Below are positions 18,801-28,688 of a stretch of DNA of 64,000 bases, piece after piece. The notes beneath the pieces were generated by a model that saw only the letters and a list, made by a program, of their open reading frames with translations, made no database searches and was not told where the DNA came from. This DNA is from Mucilaginibacter gilvus (lineage in GTDB: Bacteria; Bacteroidota; Bacteroidia; Sphingobacteriales; Sphingobacteriaceae), in NCBI RefSeq assembly GCF_004054195.1, contig NZ_SBIW01000007.1, forward strand, positions 186,001 through 250,000, given 5' to 3'. The stretch's first letter is position 1. Each line of letters opens with the position of its first letter. The translations under genes were made by a program, and so were the position numbers.

Positions 18801-20060
18801 GTGGACAGAGTAATACAAAAAAAGACATGGGGTACCAAAAGGCTTGTAACTATAGCCGGTATAACAGCAGCAGTTTTATTTGGCGGTTGGATGATCATCA
18901 GCACCGCTTCCAGCAAAAGCAAGTTAAACGTAGATACCGAACGCATAACTGTTAGCGAAATAAAAAAAGGTCCGTTCCAGGAGTTCATCCCTGTTAATGG
19001 CGTAGTGATGCCGCTTACTACCATTTATTTGGATGCAGTTGAAGGTGGCCGTGTTGAAGAGAAATATGTGGAAGATGGCGCAAACCTTAAAAAAGGCGAC
19101 CCGATCATCAAGTTAGCCAACACCGACCTTGAACTAAATCTGGCCAACCAGGAAACAGCCGTATACGCGGCGCAAACGCAGATGCAGATCTCGCATAACA
19201 GCGCACAGCAAAACACCATCACCAAACTAAACCAAATGGCCGATGTAGATAATGCTTATAAAGAAGCTGAACGCGTTTACCTGTTGGATAAGAGATTACT
19301 AGACCAGAAAGCGATAGGCTTGCAGGAATATAAAGCTGCCGAAAATGCTTATGCTTACCAGGTGAGGCGCAAAAAATTGACTACGCAGATCTTAAAGCAA
19401 GATACTTCGTTAACCAAACAGGAAGCAGACCAGGCCCGTGAGCAATACGCCCACATGAAGAGCACACTCGAGCTGATGCGTAAAAAAGTGGCCGACCTAA
19501 CTGTACGTGCACCTATAGACGGTCAGTTAACATCGATGGATGCTGAAGTAGGGCAAAACAAAAACAAAGGCGAACACTTGGGCCAGATAGATGCGCAAAA
19601 CGGCTTTAAAGTAAGGGTAGACGTAGAAGAGCACTATTTAAGCCGCATTTACACCGGCTTAATGGGCGATTTTAGTTTTGCTAACAAAACCTATAAATTG
19701 GTAATAAAAAAGGTATTTACACAGGTTACCAGCGGCCGTTTCCAGGTAGATATGCAGTTTGTAGGCGAAGTGCCTAAGGGCATCCGCAAAGGACAAACCC
19801 TGCAAATACGCCTTTCTTTAAGCGACGAGACAACCGCTTTATTAGTGCCTAAAGGTGGCTTTTTCCAGCAAACCGGCGGTAACTGGATCTTTAAAGTATC
19901 AGACGATGGCAAAACAGCTTACAAGGTTGATATTCAAATTGGTCGCCAAAACCCTGATTATTATGAAGTATTGCAAGGCTTAAAACCTGGCGACAAAGTA
20001 GTAACATCGAGCTACGAGAACTATACCGATATACAGGAACTGGTGCTGAAGAAACCCTGA
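18801..20060 (+). CDS. HlyD/MacA-type periplasmic adaptor subunit
   Basis: This 419-residue membrane fusion protein should bridge the inner-membrane permease and an outer-membrane channel. I choose the GTG at 18801 (read MDRVIQKKTWGTKRL); an upstream ATG at 18759 lies inside the conserved promoter element. One membrane helix spans about 14-36 (VTIAGITAAVLFGGWMII). The lipoyl half-motifs are GGRVEEKYVEDGANLKKGDPI and DLTVRAPIDGQLTSM, separated by a coiled-coil hairpin of about 120 residues. A beta-barrel region with RVDVEEHYLSRIYTG follows, and the end has LKPGDKVVTSSYENYTD. It is first in the island, followed by the ATPase 113 bp away and then permeases. No TolC-like gene is present in the window, so the outer-membrane partner must be encoded elsewhere. 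Confidence 0.93.
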   Translation: MDRVIQKKTWGTKRLVTIAGITAAVLFGGWMIISTASSKSKLNVDTERITVSEIKKGPFQEFIPVNGVVMPLTTIYLDAVEGGRVEEKYVEDGANLKKGDPIIKLANTDLELNLANQETAVYAAQTQMQISHNSAQQNTITKLNQMADVDNAYKEAERVYLLDKRLLDQKAIGLQEYKAAENAYAYQVRRKKLTTQILKQDTSLTKQEADQAREQYAHMKSTLELMRKKVADLTVRAPIDGQLTSMDAEVGQNKNKGEHLGQIDAQNGFKVRVDVEEHYLSRIYTGLMGDFSFANKTYKLVIKKVFTQVTSGRFQVDMQFVGEVPKGIRKGQTLQIRLSLSDETTALLVPKGGFFQQTGGNWIFKVSDDGKTAYKVDIQIGRQNPDYYEVLQGLKPGDKVVTSSYENYTDIQELVLKKP

Positions 20061-20173
20061 CGGGCAGCAGCCATAAACGAGAAAGCAAATAATTAATTAA
20101 AAATATACAAATCACAATTAAATCAAAAATAGCCCTTTCGCTTTAGCCGGCGGAAGGGTTTAAGGGAGGCCAA

Positions 20174-20851
20174 ATGATAAAAATTACAAATCTTGAGAAA
20201 TTTTACCGCACAGAAGAGGTAGAGACCATTGCACTAAACAAGCTGTCGATGGAAGTTAACACCGGCGAGTTTGTGGCCATCATGGGCCCATCCGGTTGCG
20301 GTAAATCTACACTGCTAAACATTTTGGGTATGCTGGACGATCCGGATAACGGCAGCTACGTTTTCAACGGTGTTGAGATTGCCCACTTTAATGAACGTAA
20401 ACGTGCCGACCTGCGCAAGCACAACATCGGTTTCGTTTTCCAAAGCTTTAACCTGATAGACGAGCTTACCGTTTTTGAAAACGTTGAGTTGCCATTGATC
20501 TACACCGGCGTAAGCAGTGCCGACCGTGTTAAACGCGTGGAGGAAGTGTTGGATAAAATGCAGATCATGCATCGCCGCAACCACTACCCGCAACAGCTAT
20601 CGGGTGGTCAGCAACAGCGTGTGGCCATTGCCCGTGCGGTTGTAAACAAACCAAAACTTATCCTTGCGGATGAGCCTACCGGTAACCTGGATAGCAGCAA
20701 CGGTAACGATGTAATGGAATTGTTGACAGACCTGAATGAGCAGGGTACAACTATCATTATGGTTACGCACTCTGAGCACGACGCCCGCTACAGTCACCGC
20801 ATCATCCGTTTGTTAGACGGACAAACCGTGATGGAAAACATCATGGTATAA
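20174..20851 (+). CDS. ABC transporter ATPase, LolD/MacB type
   Basis: This 225-residue cytosolic ATPase should energise MacB/FtsX-type permeases by mechanotransmission. All catalytic motifs are intact: Walker A GPSGCGKST (about 38), Q-loop GFVFQSFNLIDELT, signature LSGGQQQRVAIARA (about 141), Walker B LILADEPTGNLD and H-loop MVTHSEHDA. The start MIKITNLEKFYRTEEVET is the usual family start. It is the only ATPase gene in the window, yet fourteen full-size permease genes follow. Since each permease is a fused two-half protein, a homodimer of this ATPase could pair with any of them. That sharing is an inference; other ATPases may exist elsewhere in the genome. Confidence 0.96.
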   Translation: MIKITNLEKFYRTEEVETIALNKLSMEVNTGEFVAIMGPSGCGKSTLLNILGMLDDPDNGSYVFNGVEIAHFNERKRADLRKHNIGFVFQSFNLIDELTVFENVELPLIYTGVSSADRVKRVEEVLDKMQIMHRRNHYPQQLSGGQQQRVAIARAVVNKPKLILADEPTGNLDSSNGNDVMELLTDLNEQGTTIIMVTHSEHDARYSHRIIRLLDGQTVMENIMV

Positions 20852-20866
20852 CACCAATATTTAATA

Positions 20867-20952
20867 GCCTCATCCGCCCTTTGGGCACCTTCTCCAAAGG
20901 AGAAGGGTTGGTTATCAAAAGTCCTCTCCTTTGGAGAGGATTTAGGTGAGGC
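20867..20952. repeat. Compound intergenic hairpin repeat between the ATPase gene and the first permease gene
   Basis: The outer arms GCCTCA/TGAGGC enclose two hairpins: CCTTCTCC-AAA-GGAGAAGG (20888-20906) and CCTCTCC-TTT-GGAGAGG (20923-20939). It is a dispersed-element type of sequence and could attenuate or process the transcript between ATPase and permeases. Confidence 0.6.
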
Positions 20953-21103
20953 TGGGTTAACCTTTTTGATTAATATTTAGTTAAGTGTGCCTCCGGCTTT
21001 ACCCACCGCCAATGCAAATTGGTGGTGGGATGCTTGAGTTTTGCCCCGTTTTTTGGGTAATTGGCAAGTGCTTTTTTTGTGGGATAGATTGATAATCATT
21101 GTG

Positions 21104-21137
21104 ATCTGTGAAATCAATAAATTAAATCTGTGTAATC
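21104..21137 (+). repeat. ATCTGTG(T/A)AATC leader repeats before permease 1
   Basis: ATCTGTGAAATC (21104-21115) and ATCTGTGTAATC (21126-21137) occur in direct orientation, the second touching the ATG. The same 12-mers precede permeases 2, 3, 4, 6 and 13. Confidence 0.7.
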
Positions 21138-23495
21138 ATGTTCAAAAATTACCTTAAAATAACCTGGCGTAACTTGTTGAAAAACAAGGGCTTTACTGCA
21201 ATAAATATTGCCGGTTTAGCTGTTGGGATGGCCAGTGCCGCCCTTATTTTGTTTTGGGTGCAAAACGAGGTAAGCTACGATCAGTTCCACACTAATAAAG
21301 ACCGCCTTTACCAGATGTATAACCGCTCGGTTTTTGATGGTAAAATGTGGTGCTGGGGTACTACGCCAAAAATAATGCGCAGCAGCCTTAAGCAGGATTA
21401 CCCGCAGATAGAGCAGGTTGCACGTACTACACGGGCTAATTTTCTATTCACTTTAGGCGAAAAGCACCTCGTGCTTGCCGGAAATCACACCGATCCGGAT
21501 TTTCTCACAATGTTCAGTTTTCCGCTGGTAAAAGGAAATCCAAAAACAGCACTAAACGAAATGAAAAATATTGTCCTCACTGAAAAAACAGCAAAAAAGT
21601 TGTTCGGAGATGAGGACCCAATGGGCAAAACCATCAAGATAGACAGTGTAGACTATTTTACGGTTACCGCTGTGATGAAAGACCTGCCTAATAATACCCA
21701 ATTCGATTTTGAATACCTGATGCCGTGGACGTACATGGAGAAAGTAGACAAACAAGTAGAGAAGAACTGGGGTAACAATTCGGTACAAACCTGGGCACTT
21801 TTAAAACCCGACATAACCGAAGCGGCTGCAAATACACAAGTTAAAAACATAACCCGTTCGCATTCCGAGATCAAGGACATCGACGTATTTATGCATCCCG
21901 CCACCAAATGGCGTTTGTATTCTAAATTCGAGAACGGCAAAATTGTAGGCGGCCGTATAGAAACCATCAGGTTGTTCAGCATTATTGCGGTATTTATTTT
22001 GCTGATCGCCTGCATTAATTTCATGAACCTAAGTACCGCCCGTAGCGAGAAACGCGCCAAAGAGGTGGGCATCCGTAAAGTGGTTGGGGCATCAAAGGGC
22101 AGCCTTATCACACAGTTCCTCGGCGAAAGTATCATGATCGCTTTCTTGGCGGGCATATTGGCGCTTCTCATTGTACAAGTTTCACTTTCAGGCTTCAATA
22201 ACTTAACAGATAAACAATTATTCATCCCTTACAGCAACCCGGTATTCTGGATTATATCTGTATCATTTATATTATTTACGGGAGTTTTATCAGGCAGTTA
22301 TCCTGCGTTATACCTATCGTCGTTCATCCCCGTAAAGGTATTAAAAGGGACGTTCAGGGCGGCTAATGCAGCCCTTTCGCCCCGCAAGGTTTTGGTGGTT
22401 ACACAATTCACTTTTGCTATTGTACTCATCATCTCTACCATAGTTGTACGCGAACAGTTAGAGTATGCACAAAACCGCGATACCGGCTACAAAAAGAACA
22501 ACCTCGTGTACAGTTTCATGTCGGGTAACGTAGAAAAAAATTATAAACTTATTCGTAACGAGTTGCTTACCAGCGGTGCGGCCACATCCGTATCAAAAAC
22601 CAGCGCGCCTATGACCGAGGGATGGAGCGATACATGGGACTTTAGCTGGACCGGCAAGCAGGAGGGCGCTAAAATAGACTTTAACGTGTATAATACCGAT
22701 GGCTCCTTCACCCAAACAATGGGTTTAAAAATAGTTGAGGGCCGGGATATTGACGCGGTGAAATACCCCTCAGATTCGCTCGCTATTATGCTGAACCAGG
22801 CATCTGTGAAAATAATGGGCTTTAAAGATCCGATAGGCCAAATTGTTAAGAACGGCGATACTAAAATGACTGTAGTAGGAGTGGTGAAAGATTTTATATT
22901 GCAATCTCCTTATGAGCCCGTTAAGCCAATGGTAATACAAGGGCCAAAAGCATGGTTCAATGTTATCCATTATAAACTCAACGAAAAAAATACTACCGCC
23001 CAAAACCTTAAACTGGCGGAAGGCGTGTTCAAGAATTTTAACTCAGAGTACCCTTTCGACTACCATTTTGTGGACGATGAATACGCCAAAAAATTTAAGG
23101 ATGAACAACGTACCGGCACCCTGGCAACACTTTTTGCGGGCTTAACCATCTTTATATCCTGCCTGGGTCTCTTTGGCTTGGCAACTTATATGGCGCAGAA
23201 CCGCATTAAAGAAATTGGTGTACGTAAGGTGCTTGGCGCATCGGTAATAGGTGTTAGCTCCATGCTATCTAAAGACTTTTTAAAGCTGGTTGCCATTGCA
23301 TTTTTAATAGCTACGCCGTTGGCCTGGTACGGTATGCATACGTGGCTGCAGGGATACACTTATAGGGTGCCTATCAGCATATGGGTGTTTATAACCGCCG
23401 CGGTAGTAACCATTATGATATCCATTATAACCGTGAGCTTCCAGGCGATAAAAGCCGCATTGGCAAACCCGGTGAAGAGCCTTAGATCGGAATAG
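21138..23495 (+). CDS. FtsX-like/MacB-type ABC permease 1
   Basis: This 785-residue inner-membrane protein has the fused layout used across this island: helix 1 (about 20-42), a periplasmic MacB-core domain, three helices (about 285-405), a linker helix (about 425-445), a second periplasmic domain and three C-terminal helices. The cytoplasmic coupling motifs EVGIRKVVGA (about 308) and EIGVRKVLGA (about 692) mark the two FtsX halves. Its first ectodomain ends RLYSKFENGKIVGG before the second helix, a signature shared with permeases 4 and 11 (subgroup A). The start codon directly abuts an ATCTGTGTAATC repeat. It probably belongs to the transcript starting at promoter A. The substrate is unknown. 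Confidence 0.92.
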   Translation: MFKNYLKITWRNLLKNKGFTAINIAGLAVGMASAALILFWVQNEVSYDQFHTNKDRLYQMYNRSVFDGKMWCWGTTPKIMRSSLKQDYPQIEQVARTTRANFLFTLGEKHLVLAGNHTDPDFLTMFSFPLVKGNPKTALNEMKNIVLTEKTAKKLFGDEDPMGKTIKIDSVDYFTVTAVMKDLPNNTQFDFEYLMPWTYMEKVDKQVEKNWGNNSVQTWALLKPDITEAAANTQVKNITRSHSEIKDIDVFMHPATKWRLYSKFENGKIVGGRIETIRLFSIIAVFILLIACINFMNLSTARSEKRAKEVGIRKVVGASKGSLITQFLGESIMIAFLAGILALLIVQVSLSGFNNLTDKQLFIPYSNPVFWIISVSFILFTGVLSGSYPALYLSSFIPVKVLKGTFRAANAALSPRKVLVVTQFTFAIVLIISTIVVREQLEYAQNRDTGYKKNNLVYSFMSGNVEKNYKLIRNELLTSGAATSVSKTSAPMTEGWSDTWDFSWTGKQEGAKIDFNVYNTDGSFTQTMGLKIVEGRDIDAVKYPSDSLAIMLNQASVKIMGFKDPIGQIVKNGDTKMTVVGVVKDFILQSPYEPVKPMVIQGPKAWFNVIHYKLNEKNTTAQNLKLAEGVFKNFNSEYPFDYHFVDDEYAKKFKDEQRTGTLATLFAGLTIFISCLGLFGLATYMAQNRIKEIGVRKVLGASVIGVSSMLSKDFLKLVAIAFLIATPLAWYGMHTWLQGYTYRVPISIWVFITAAVVTIMISIITVSFQAIKAALANPVKSLRSE

Positions 23496-23536
23496 AATCA
23501 AGAGACAAGAATCAAGAATTAATAAGAATCAGCGCA

Positions 23537-23569
23537 ATCTGTGAAATCAATTTTCAGATCTGTGTAATC
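23537..23569 (+). repeat. ATCTGTG(T/A)AATC leader repeats before permease 2
   Basis: ATCTGTGAAATC at 23537-23548 and ATCTGTGTAATC at 23558-23569, 13 bp before the chosen start, in the same order as ahead of permease 1. Confidence 0.7.
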
Positions 23570-23581
23570 AAAATGACAATC

Positions 23582-26011
23582 ATGTTCAGAAACTATATAA
23601 AAACAGCATTCCGTAGCCTCTTAAAAAATAAAGGCTTTACGGCTATCAACATTTTGGGGCTGGCCCTTGGGCTTGGCGCTTGCCTGCTTATTGTTTTTTA
23701 TGTAGCAGATGAATTGAGCTATGACCGCTACAATACCAAAAGCGAGCGCATCTTCCGCGTAAATGCCGACCTTAAACTGGGGGAGAACCGAAAAGATTAT
23801 GCTGTAGTAATGCCGCCGCTGGCCAAAACATTGGTTGCCGAATACCCATACGTAGAAGATGCTGTGCGAATAAAGAACGCATACAACATGCACGTTAAAA
23901 AGGGTGAGGTGAATATGGTAGAGAACAAGGTTGCCTTTGCCGATCCATCTCTATTTAATGTTTTTACGTTACCATTGATTAGCGGCGACGCTAAAACCGC
24001 CCTTGCAGAACCGAACTCGGTAGTATTAACCGAAAGCAACGCCAAAAAATATTTTGATAAAACGGATGTGGTTGGTAAGATGATGGTGATAAACGACAAT
24101 CAAAGTTTTAATATCACCGGGGTGATAAAAGATGTGCCGAAAAACTCGCACTTTAATTTCGATTTCTTTTTATCGATGGCCACCTGGGCGGATAGCCGTT
24201 CAAATGCCTGGCTGCGTAATGATTATAATACCTATGTATTGCTGAAGGACGCTAAAGACGCTAAAAAGCTCGCCGGAAGCTTAGATGCCTTTCTGCTTAA
24301 AATGAGTGGTGACCAGATGAAAAGCGAGATAGGCATGAGCTACGCCGACTTTGAAAAAAGCGGCAGCTATTTCCGTTTAAACCTTACGCCGCTTACCGAT
24401 ATCCACCTCAAATCTAACCGTACAGGCGAATTGGGTGCAAACGGTACCACGCAATACGTTTACATCTTCTCGGCCATTGCCATATTTATATTATTAATAG
24501 CCTGTGTAAACTTCATGAATCTTTCTACTGCCCGCTCATCAAACCGCGCCCGCGAAGTTGGTGTACGTAAAGTACTTGGTTCGCCACGCAAATACCTTAT
24601 CGCGCAATTCCTGTCAGAATCTATCATGATCACCTTCTTTGCAACCATTATCGCGCTTTTTGCCGCTATAGCATTGCTGCCGTTGTTTAACCAGCTTGCC
24701 GGGAAGGATATAGCTATTACACAATCAACATTGCTCTGGTTATTGCCGGTATCTGCGCTTATTGTATTGGTTGTTGGTTCGTTGGCCGGTTCGTACCCGG
24801 CGTTCTTTCTGTCGGCTTTCCAGCCGATAGATGTGCTGAAGGGCAAACTTTCAGCCGGTTTTAAAGGCGGTGGTTTGCGCAGCTTTTTGGTGGTTTTCCA
24901 GTTCGGCATATCGGTATTTCTGATAATGGGTACGCTTGTCATCAAAAATCAGTTGAACTTCATTCAAACCACAAACCTCGGCTTCAATCGTAACCAGGTG
25001 CTGGTGATACAAAATGCCTACGAGCTTAACAAAGAGACGAAAAATTTTAAGAACGAACTGACGCAATTGCCCGGCGTAACCAGCGCCACCATGACGGACT
25101 TCCTGCCCGTATCGGTAAATCGGCGCAGTACGTCCATCTTTTTTAAAGATGCCACGCTTGACCAAAAGAACTCCATTTTCCCGCAATTTTGGGAGGTTGA
25201 TAGCGATTGGATACCTACGCTGGATATAAAAATGGCAGCCGGCCGCAACTTTGACAAAGACAGGTTGAGCGATTCGTCGGTAATTATTATCAACGAAGCT
25301 GCTGCCAAATTCCTGGGGTATAAAAACACCTTGGGCCAAACGCTGTACGAGTCGAACGGCAGTAGAACCAAACCAGTAAATGCCCTGAAATACGAGGTGA
25401 TAGGAGTGATGAAGGATTTTCATTATAGCTCGATGCACGAAAAAATTGAACCGCTCATTATCCACCTTGCCGAAAACAACGGCTCCATCAGCCTGCGGGT
25501 AAATACAGCTAACCTGCCGGGTTTAATGTCGCAGATCAAAAACAAATGGTCAGGGTTTTCGCCTATGCAAATGAATTACTCCTTTATGGATCAGGATTTT
25601 GACGCGTCGTACCGTTCGGAGCAGCGTGTGGGAACCATCTTTATCATATTTACCACGCTGGCTATTATTATAGCTTGCCTGGGCTTGTTCGGGCTGGCGG
25701 CTTATGCGGCAGAGCAACGCACCAAAGAGATAGGCATCCGCAAAGTATTGGGTGCCGACGTAAGCGTTATTGTAGCTATGTTATCAAAAGATTTTGTAAA
25801 GCTGGTAGTTATATCCATCGTGGTAGCCTCGCCGTTGGCCTGGTACTGTATGCACCTGTGGCTGCAAGATTTTGCCTATCGCATTAACATACAATGGTGG
25901 GTAATCGCAGCAGCGGGGATAACAGCCATTTTAATAGCTGTAGTAACCGTAAGTTTTCAGGCAGTTAAAGCAGCATTGGCAAATCCGGTGAATAGCTTGA
26001 AGAATGAGTAA
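23582..26011 (+). CDS. FtsX-like/MacB-type ABC permease 2
   Basis: This 809-residue permease has the start set at the second ATG (MFRNYIKTAFRSLLKNKGF) to match the paralogs; an ATG 9 bp upstream is also possible. Coupling motifs EVGVRKVLGS (about 325) and EIGIRKVLGA (about 715) are intact. It shares with permease 9 the phrases YPAFFLSAFQPIDVLKGKLS and DFEKxGSYFRLNL in the first ectodomain, so these two are recent duplicates (subgroup B). The second ectodomain ends with YSFMDQDFDASYRSEQRVG before helix 6, the usual hallmark. It is preceded by leader repeats but by no activator-site pair, which fits co-transcription with permease 1. Confidence 0.92.
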   Translation: MFRNYIKTAFRSLLKNKGFTAINILGLALGLGACLLIVFYVADELSYDRYNTKSERIFRVNADLKLGENRKDYAVVMPPLAKTLVAEYPYVEDAVRIKNAYNMHVKKGEVNMVENKVAFADPSLFNVFTLPLISGDAKTALAEPNSVVLTESNAKKYFDKTDVVGKMMVINDNQSFNITGVIKDVPKNSHFNFDFFLSMATWADSRSNAWLRNDYNTYVLLKDAKDAKKLAGSLDAFLLKMSGDQMKSEIGMSYADFEKSGSYFRLNLTPLTDIHLKSNRTGELGANGTTQYVYIFSAIAIFILLIACVNFMNLSTARSSNRAREVGVRKVLGSPRKYLIAQFLSESIMITFFATIIALFAAIALLPLFNQLAGKDIAITQSTLLWLLPVSALIVLVVGSLAGSYPAFFLSAFQPIDVLKGKLSAGFKGGGLRSFLVVFQFGISVFLIMGTLVIKNQLNFIQTTNLGFNRNQVLVIQNAYELNKETKNFKNELTQLPGVTSATMTDFLPVSVNRRSTSIFFKDATLDQKNSIFPQFWEVDSDWIPTLDIKMAAGRNFDKDRLSDSSVIIINEAAAKFLGYKNTLGQTLYESNGSRTKPVNALKYEVIGVMKDFHYSSMHEKIEPLIIHLAENNGSISLRVNTANLPGLMSQIKNKWSGFSPMQMNYSFMDQDFDASYRSEQRVGTIFIIFTTLAIIIACLGLFGLAAYAAEQRTKEIGIRKVLGADVSVIVAMLSKDFVKLVVISIVVASPLAWYCMHLWLQDFAYRINIQWWVIAAAGITAILIAVVTVSFQAVKAALANPVNSLKNE

Positions 26012-26058
26012 GTTAGTGAGTGGTGTGTAGTGAGTAGTGAGTGATGAATAGTTGGACG
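26012..26058. repeat. GTGAGTGG-word intergenic repeat
   Basis: This stretch after the permease 2 stop is built from the words GTTAGTGAGTGG, GTAGTGAG and TGATGAATAG. It is one arm type of the GTGAGTGGTGAATAG family that recurs after other array genes (40024, 45236, 57592). Confidence 0.5.
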
Positions 26059-26071
26059 GGGAGTAGTTAAG

Positions 26072-26146
26072 AATCGGTGTAATCATAAAATAAAATCTGT
26101 GAAATCACCTAAGTAATCTGTGAAATCAATATAGAAATCTGTGAAA
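26072..26146 (+). repeat. Four ATCTGTGAAATC-type leader repeats before permease 3
   Basis: Four direct copies (one ATCGGTGTAATC and three ATCTGTGAAATC) are spaced about 20 bp apart just before the permease 3 ATG, the largest such cluster in the window. Confidence 0.65.
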
Positions 26147-26158
26147 TCTAAATAAATC

Positions 26159-28555
26159 ATGTATAAAAATTATTTAAAAACAGCCTGGCGTAATATCTTA
26201 GGGAATAAGTTTTACGCTTCCATCAACGTGGCTGGCCTTACGGTTGGGCTGGTTGTTGGTTTATTTATGCTGCTTTGGGTGCAGGATGAATTGAGCTACG
26301 ATAAATTCAATTCCAAAGCCGATAATATTTACAAAATAGGCATCGTTGGCGGCACGGGCATCAGCAAGCAGATCTTTAACAACATCATTGCGCCGGTTGC
26401 AACCTTCGCCAAAAGGGAGGTGCCCGAAGTACAGGATGCTGTGCGCATCATGACTTTGGGTAACGCGCCGTTCAGATATAAAGACAAAGTTTTTTATGAA
26501 GACGATTTCGCCTTTACCGATGCATCGTACTTTACCTTGTTTGATTTTAATCTCATTAAAGGAGACAAGCGCCATCCTTTTCCCGATAATAGCTCCATTG
26601 TAATTACCGAGGATATGGCCGATAAATACTTTGGCAAGGAAGATCCTATTGGTAAAGTGGTAACGCTTGGGCAGGATGAGCAACTGAAAGTAACCGGTGT
26701 TATCCCCAATTATCCCGCAAATTCCAGCTTTAAGTATCGCATTCTGATGCCCTTAGCCAGGTTTAATGACCTGGCTTACATCAAAAACAAAAAAAGCTAT
26801 GATAACAAAACCTTTATCTCATCAATGGATGCTGATTGGAGCATGTTTGGTTTCCAAACCTATCTGCTGTTGAAACCAGGTACCACTGTCAACACCACTG
26901 CATTAGAGAAAAAATTGCAGGCCATACATGAGCGTAATAAACCGGAAGATGCGCCGGTACCATACCTAACGCAACCATTGCTTAAAATGCACCTATACAA
27001 AGCCGATGGCACCGATGGCGGCATCTCCACAGTGCGCACTTTTGGTATTGTAGCGTTGATGATATTGGTTATCGCCTGCATTAACTATGTAAACCTGTCA
27101 ACCGCGCGCAGTATGCTGCGGGCCAAGGAGGTAAGCATGCGCAAAATAATAGGGGCCAACAAATTCCAGCTGTTTATGCAGTTTATGGCCGAAACTACTT
27201 TGCTGTTTGTAATAGCCGCCATATTTGCCTTCGCGTTGATGTTTGTGCTGTTACCTTATTATAATCAGTTCTCGGGCAAGCAAATTGCGTTGAGTCTGTC
27301 CAGCTATAACATCTGGGCCTGCATTTTGGTTACGCTAATTGGCACGCTTGCCGCATCCAGCATATACCCTGCTCTGCTGCTTTCCTCGTTCGAGCCGCTA
27401 AAAGCGCTAAAAGGACGGGTAACTATTGGCATAGGTAACGCAGCTTTTCGCAGGATATTGGTGGTACTGCAATTTGCGGTATCTATTGTGCTGATCATCG
27501 GCACGCTCATTATTGGTAAACAACTAAAATACATCAGGGATAAAAACCTGGGGTATGATAAGGGGAATGTGCTATCCTTTAGTATGCGCGATGAAATGAT
27601 ACCGCATTACGACGTTATTAAAAATGAGCTGCAAAAGAACCCTGCCGTATTGGGTATAACCCGTGCCGGCCGCGATATTGTGACAGGTGGCAGTTCCACC
27701 GGCGATACCGATTGGGACGGCAAACCGGCCAACTCCAACATGTGGTTTAACCAGATCTATGCCGATAAGGACCTGCTGAGCTTCTTCAAAATGAAGATCA
27801 TTGATGGAGCAGGCTTTACCGGCGCCGTAGCAGATTCCGCACACTTCCTCATCAACGAGACTGCCGTAAAAGAAATGGGCCTTAAAAACCCCATCGGCAA
27901 AAGGCTGCGTGTGCAAACAGTAAATGGAACTATTATTGGCGTGGTAAAGGACTTTCATTTCGCCAGCATTCACAAACAAATAGAACCCGCGGTATTTCAG
28001 TACAACCCTAATAACTGCTGGAAAGTATACCTGAAAACAACCGGTCGTGATGCCCAAAGTGCCATTGCATCAGCACAAGCCATGTGGAAGCAGTACAACG
28101 GTGATATTCCTTTCAACTTCACCTTCCTGGACGAGAGCTATAAGAAACAATATACCGATGACCAGCGCACTGGCTCCTTATTCAACATGTTCTCTGGCAT
28201 AGCCATTATTATTTCATGCCTGGGCTTGTTCGGGTTGGCCACGTACTCGGCACAGGTTAAAACAAGGGAGATCGGCATTCGCAAGGTATTAGGCGCCAGC
28301 GTGAGCCGCATTATAGGTTTGCTGGCGGCAGAGTTTATGGTACTCATCATCATTGCCATCGTGATCGCTATCCCGGTAGGCTGGTATGCCATGAGTGCCT
28401 GGCTTAGGGATTTTGCTTATAAAATAAATATAACCTGGGTGGTATTCCTGTTAGCAGGCGGTGGCGCAACTTTTATAGCACTGGCAACCATCAGCATCCA
28501 ATCGGTAAAAGCGGCAATAGCCAACCCGGTGAAGAGTTTGAAAAACGGAGAGTAG
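26159..28555 (+). CDS. FtsX-like/MacB-type ABC permease 3
   Basis: This 798-residue permease has the standard fused architecture: helix 1 with LTVGLVVGLFMLLWV, first coupling motif variant EVSMRKIIGA (about 323) and second EIGIRKVLGA (about 703). Its first ectodomain (about 45-280) is unlike the other paralogs and ends LLKMHLYKADGTDGG. The first FtsX half ends ASSIYPALLLSSFEPLKALKG, whereas most paralogs have GSYPALYLSSF. The second ectodomain contains TFLDESYKKQYTDDQRTG before helix 6. It is probably transcribed with permeases 1-6. The divergent ectodomain suggests a different ligand, but this is inference. Confidence 0.92.
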   Translation: MYKNYLKTAWRNILGNKFYASINVAGLTVGLVVGLFMLLWVQDELSYDKFNSKADNIYKIGIVGGTGISKQIFNNIIAPVATFAKREVPEVQDAVRIMTLGNAPFRYKDKVFYEDDFAFTDASYFTLFDFNLIKGDKRHPFPDNSSIVITEDMADKYFGKEDPIGKVVTLGQDEQLKVTGVIPNYPANSSFKYRILMPLARFNDLAYIKNKKSYDNKTFISSMDADWSMFGFQTYLLLKPGTTVNTTALEKKLQAIHERNKPEDAPVPYLTQPLLKMHLYKADGTDGGISTVRTFGIVALMILVIACINYVNLSTARSMLRAKEVSMRKIIGANKFQLFMQFMAETTLLFVIAAIFAFALMFVLLPYYNQFSGKQIALSLSSYNIWACILVTLIGTLAASSIYPALLLSSFEPLKALKGRVTIGIGNAAFRRILVVLQFAVSIVLIIGTLIIGKQLKYIRDKNLGYDKGNVLSFSMRDEMIPHYDVIKNELQKNPAVLGITRAGRDIVTGGSSTGDTDWDGKPANSNMWFNQIYADKDLLSFFKMKIIDGAGFTGAVADSAHFLINETAVKEMGLKNPIGKRLRVQTVNGTIIGVVKDFHFASIHKQIEPAVFQYNPNNCWKVYLKTTGRDAQSAIASAQAMWKQYNGDIPFNFTFLDESYKKQYTDDQRTGSLFNMFSGIAIIISCLGLFGLATYSAQVKTREIGIRKVLGASVSRIIGLLAAEFMVLIIIAIVIAIPVGWYAMSAWLRDFAYKINITWVVFLLAGGGATFIALATISIQSVKAAIANPVKSLKNGE

Positions 28556-28642
28556 AAAGTCAATGGTCGATGGTCCATAGCCGAAAAGAATAATTGAACA
28601 AATGAAGCTGTTATGGACTATTGACCATGGGCTATGGACTAA
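28556..28642. repeat. Imperfect hairpin after permease 3 (GGTCCATAG words)
   Basis: The left arm words GTCGATGGTCCATAG and the right arm GGGCTATGGACT can pair across about 50 nt. The same word family follows permeases 5 and 6. A terminator or mRNA-stabilising role is possible. Confidence 0.5.
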
Positions 28643-28643
28643 A

Positions 28644-28680
28644 TAATCGGTGTAATCACAAAATAAAATCAGTGTAATCC
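28644..28680 (+). repeat. AATC(G/A)GTGTAATC leader repeats before permease 4
   Basis: Two variant copies (ATCGGTGTAATC and ATCAGTGTAATC) lie just upstream of the ATG at 28689, diverged from the consensus ahead of permease 1. Confidence 0.6.
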
Positions 28681-28688
28681 TAAATATC

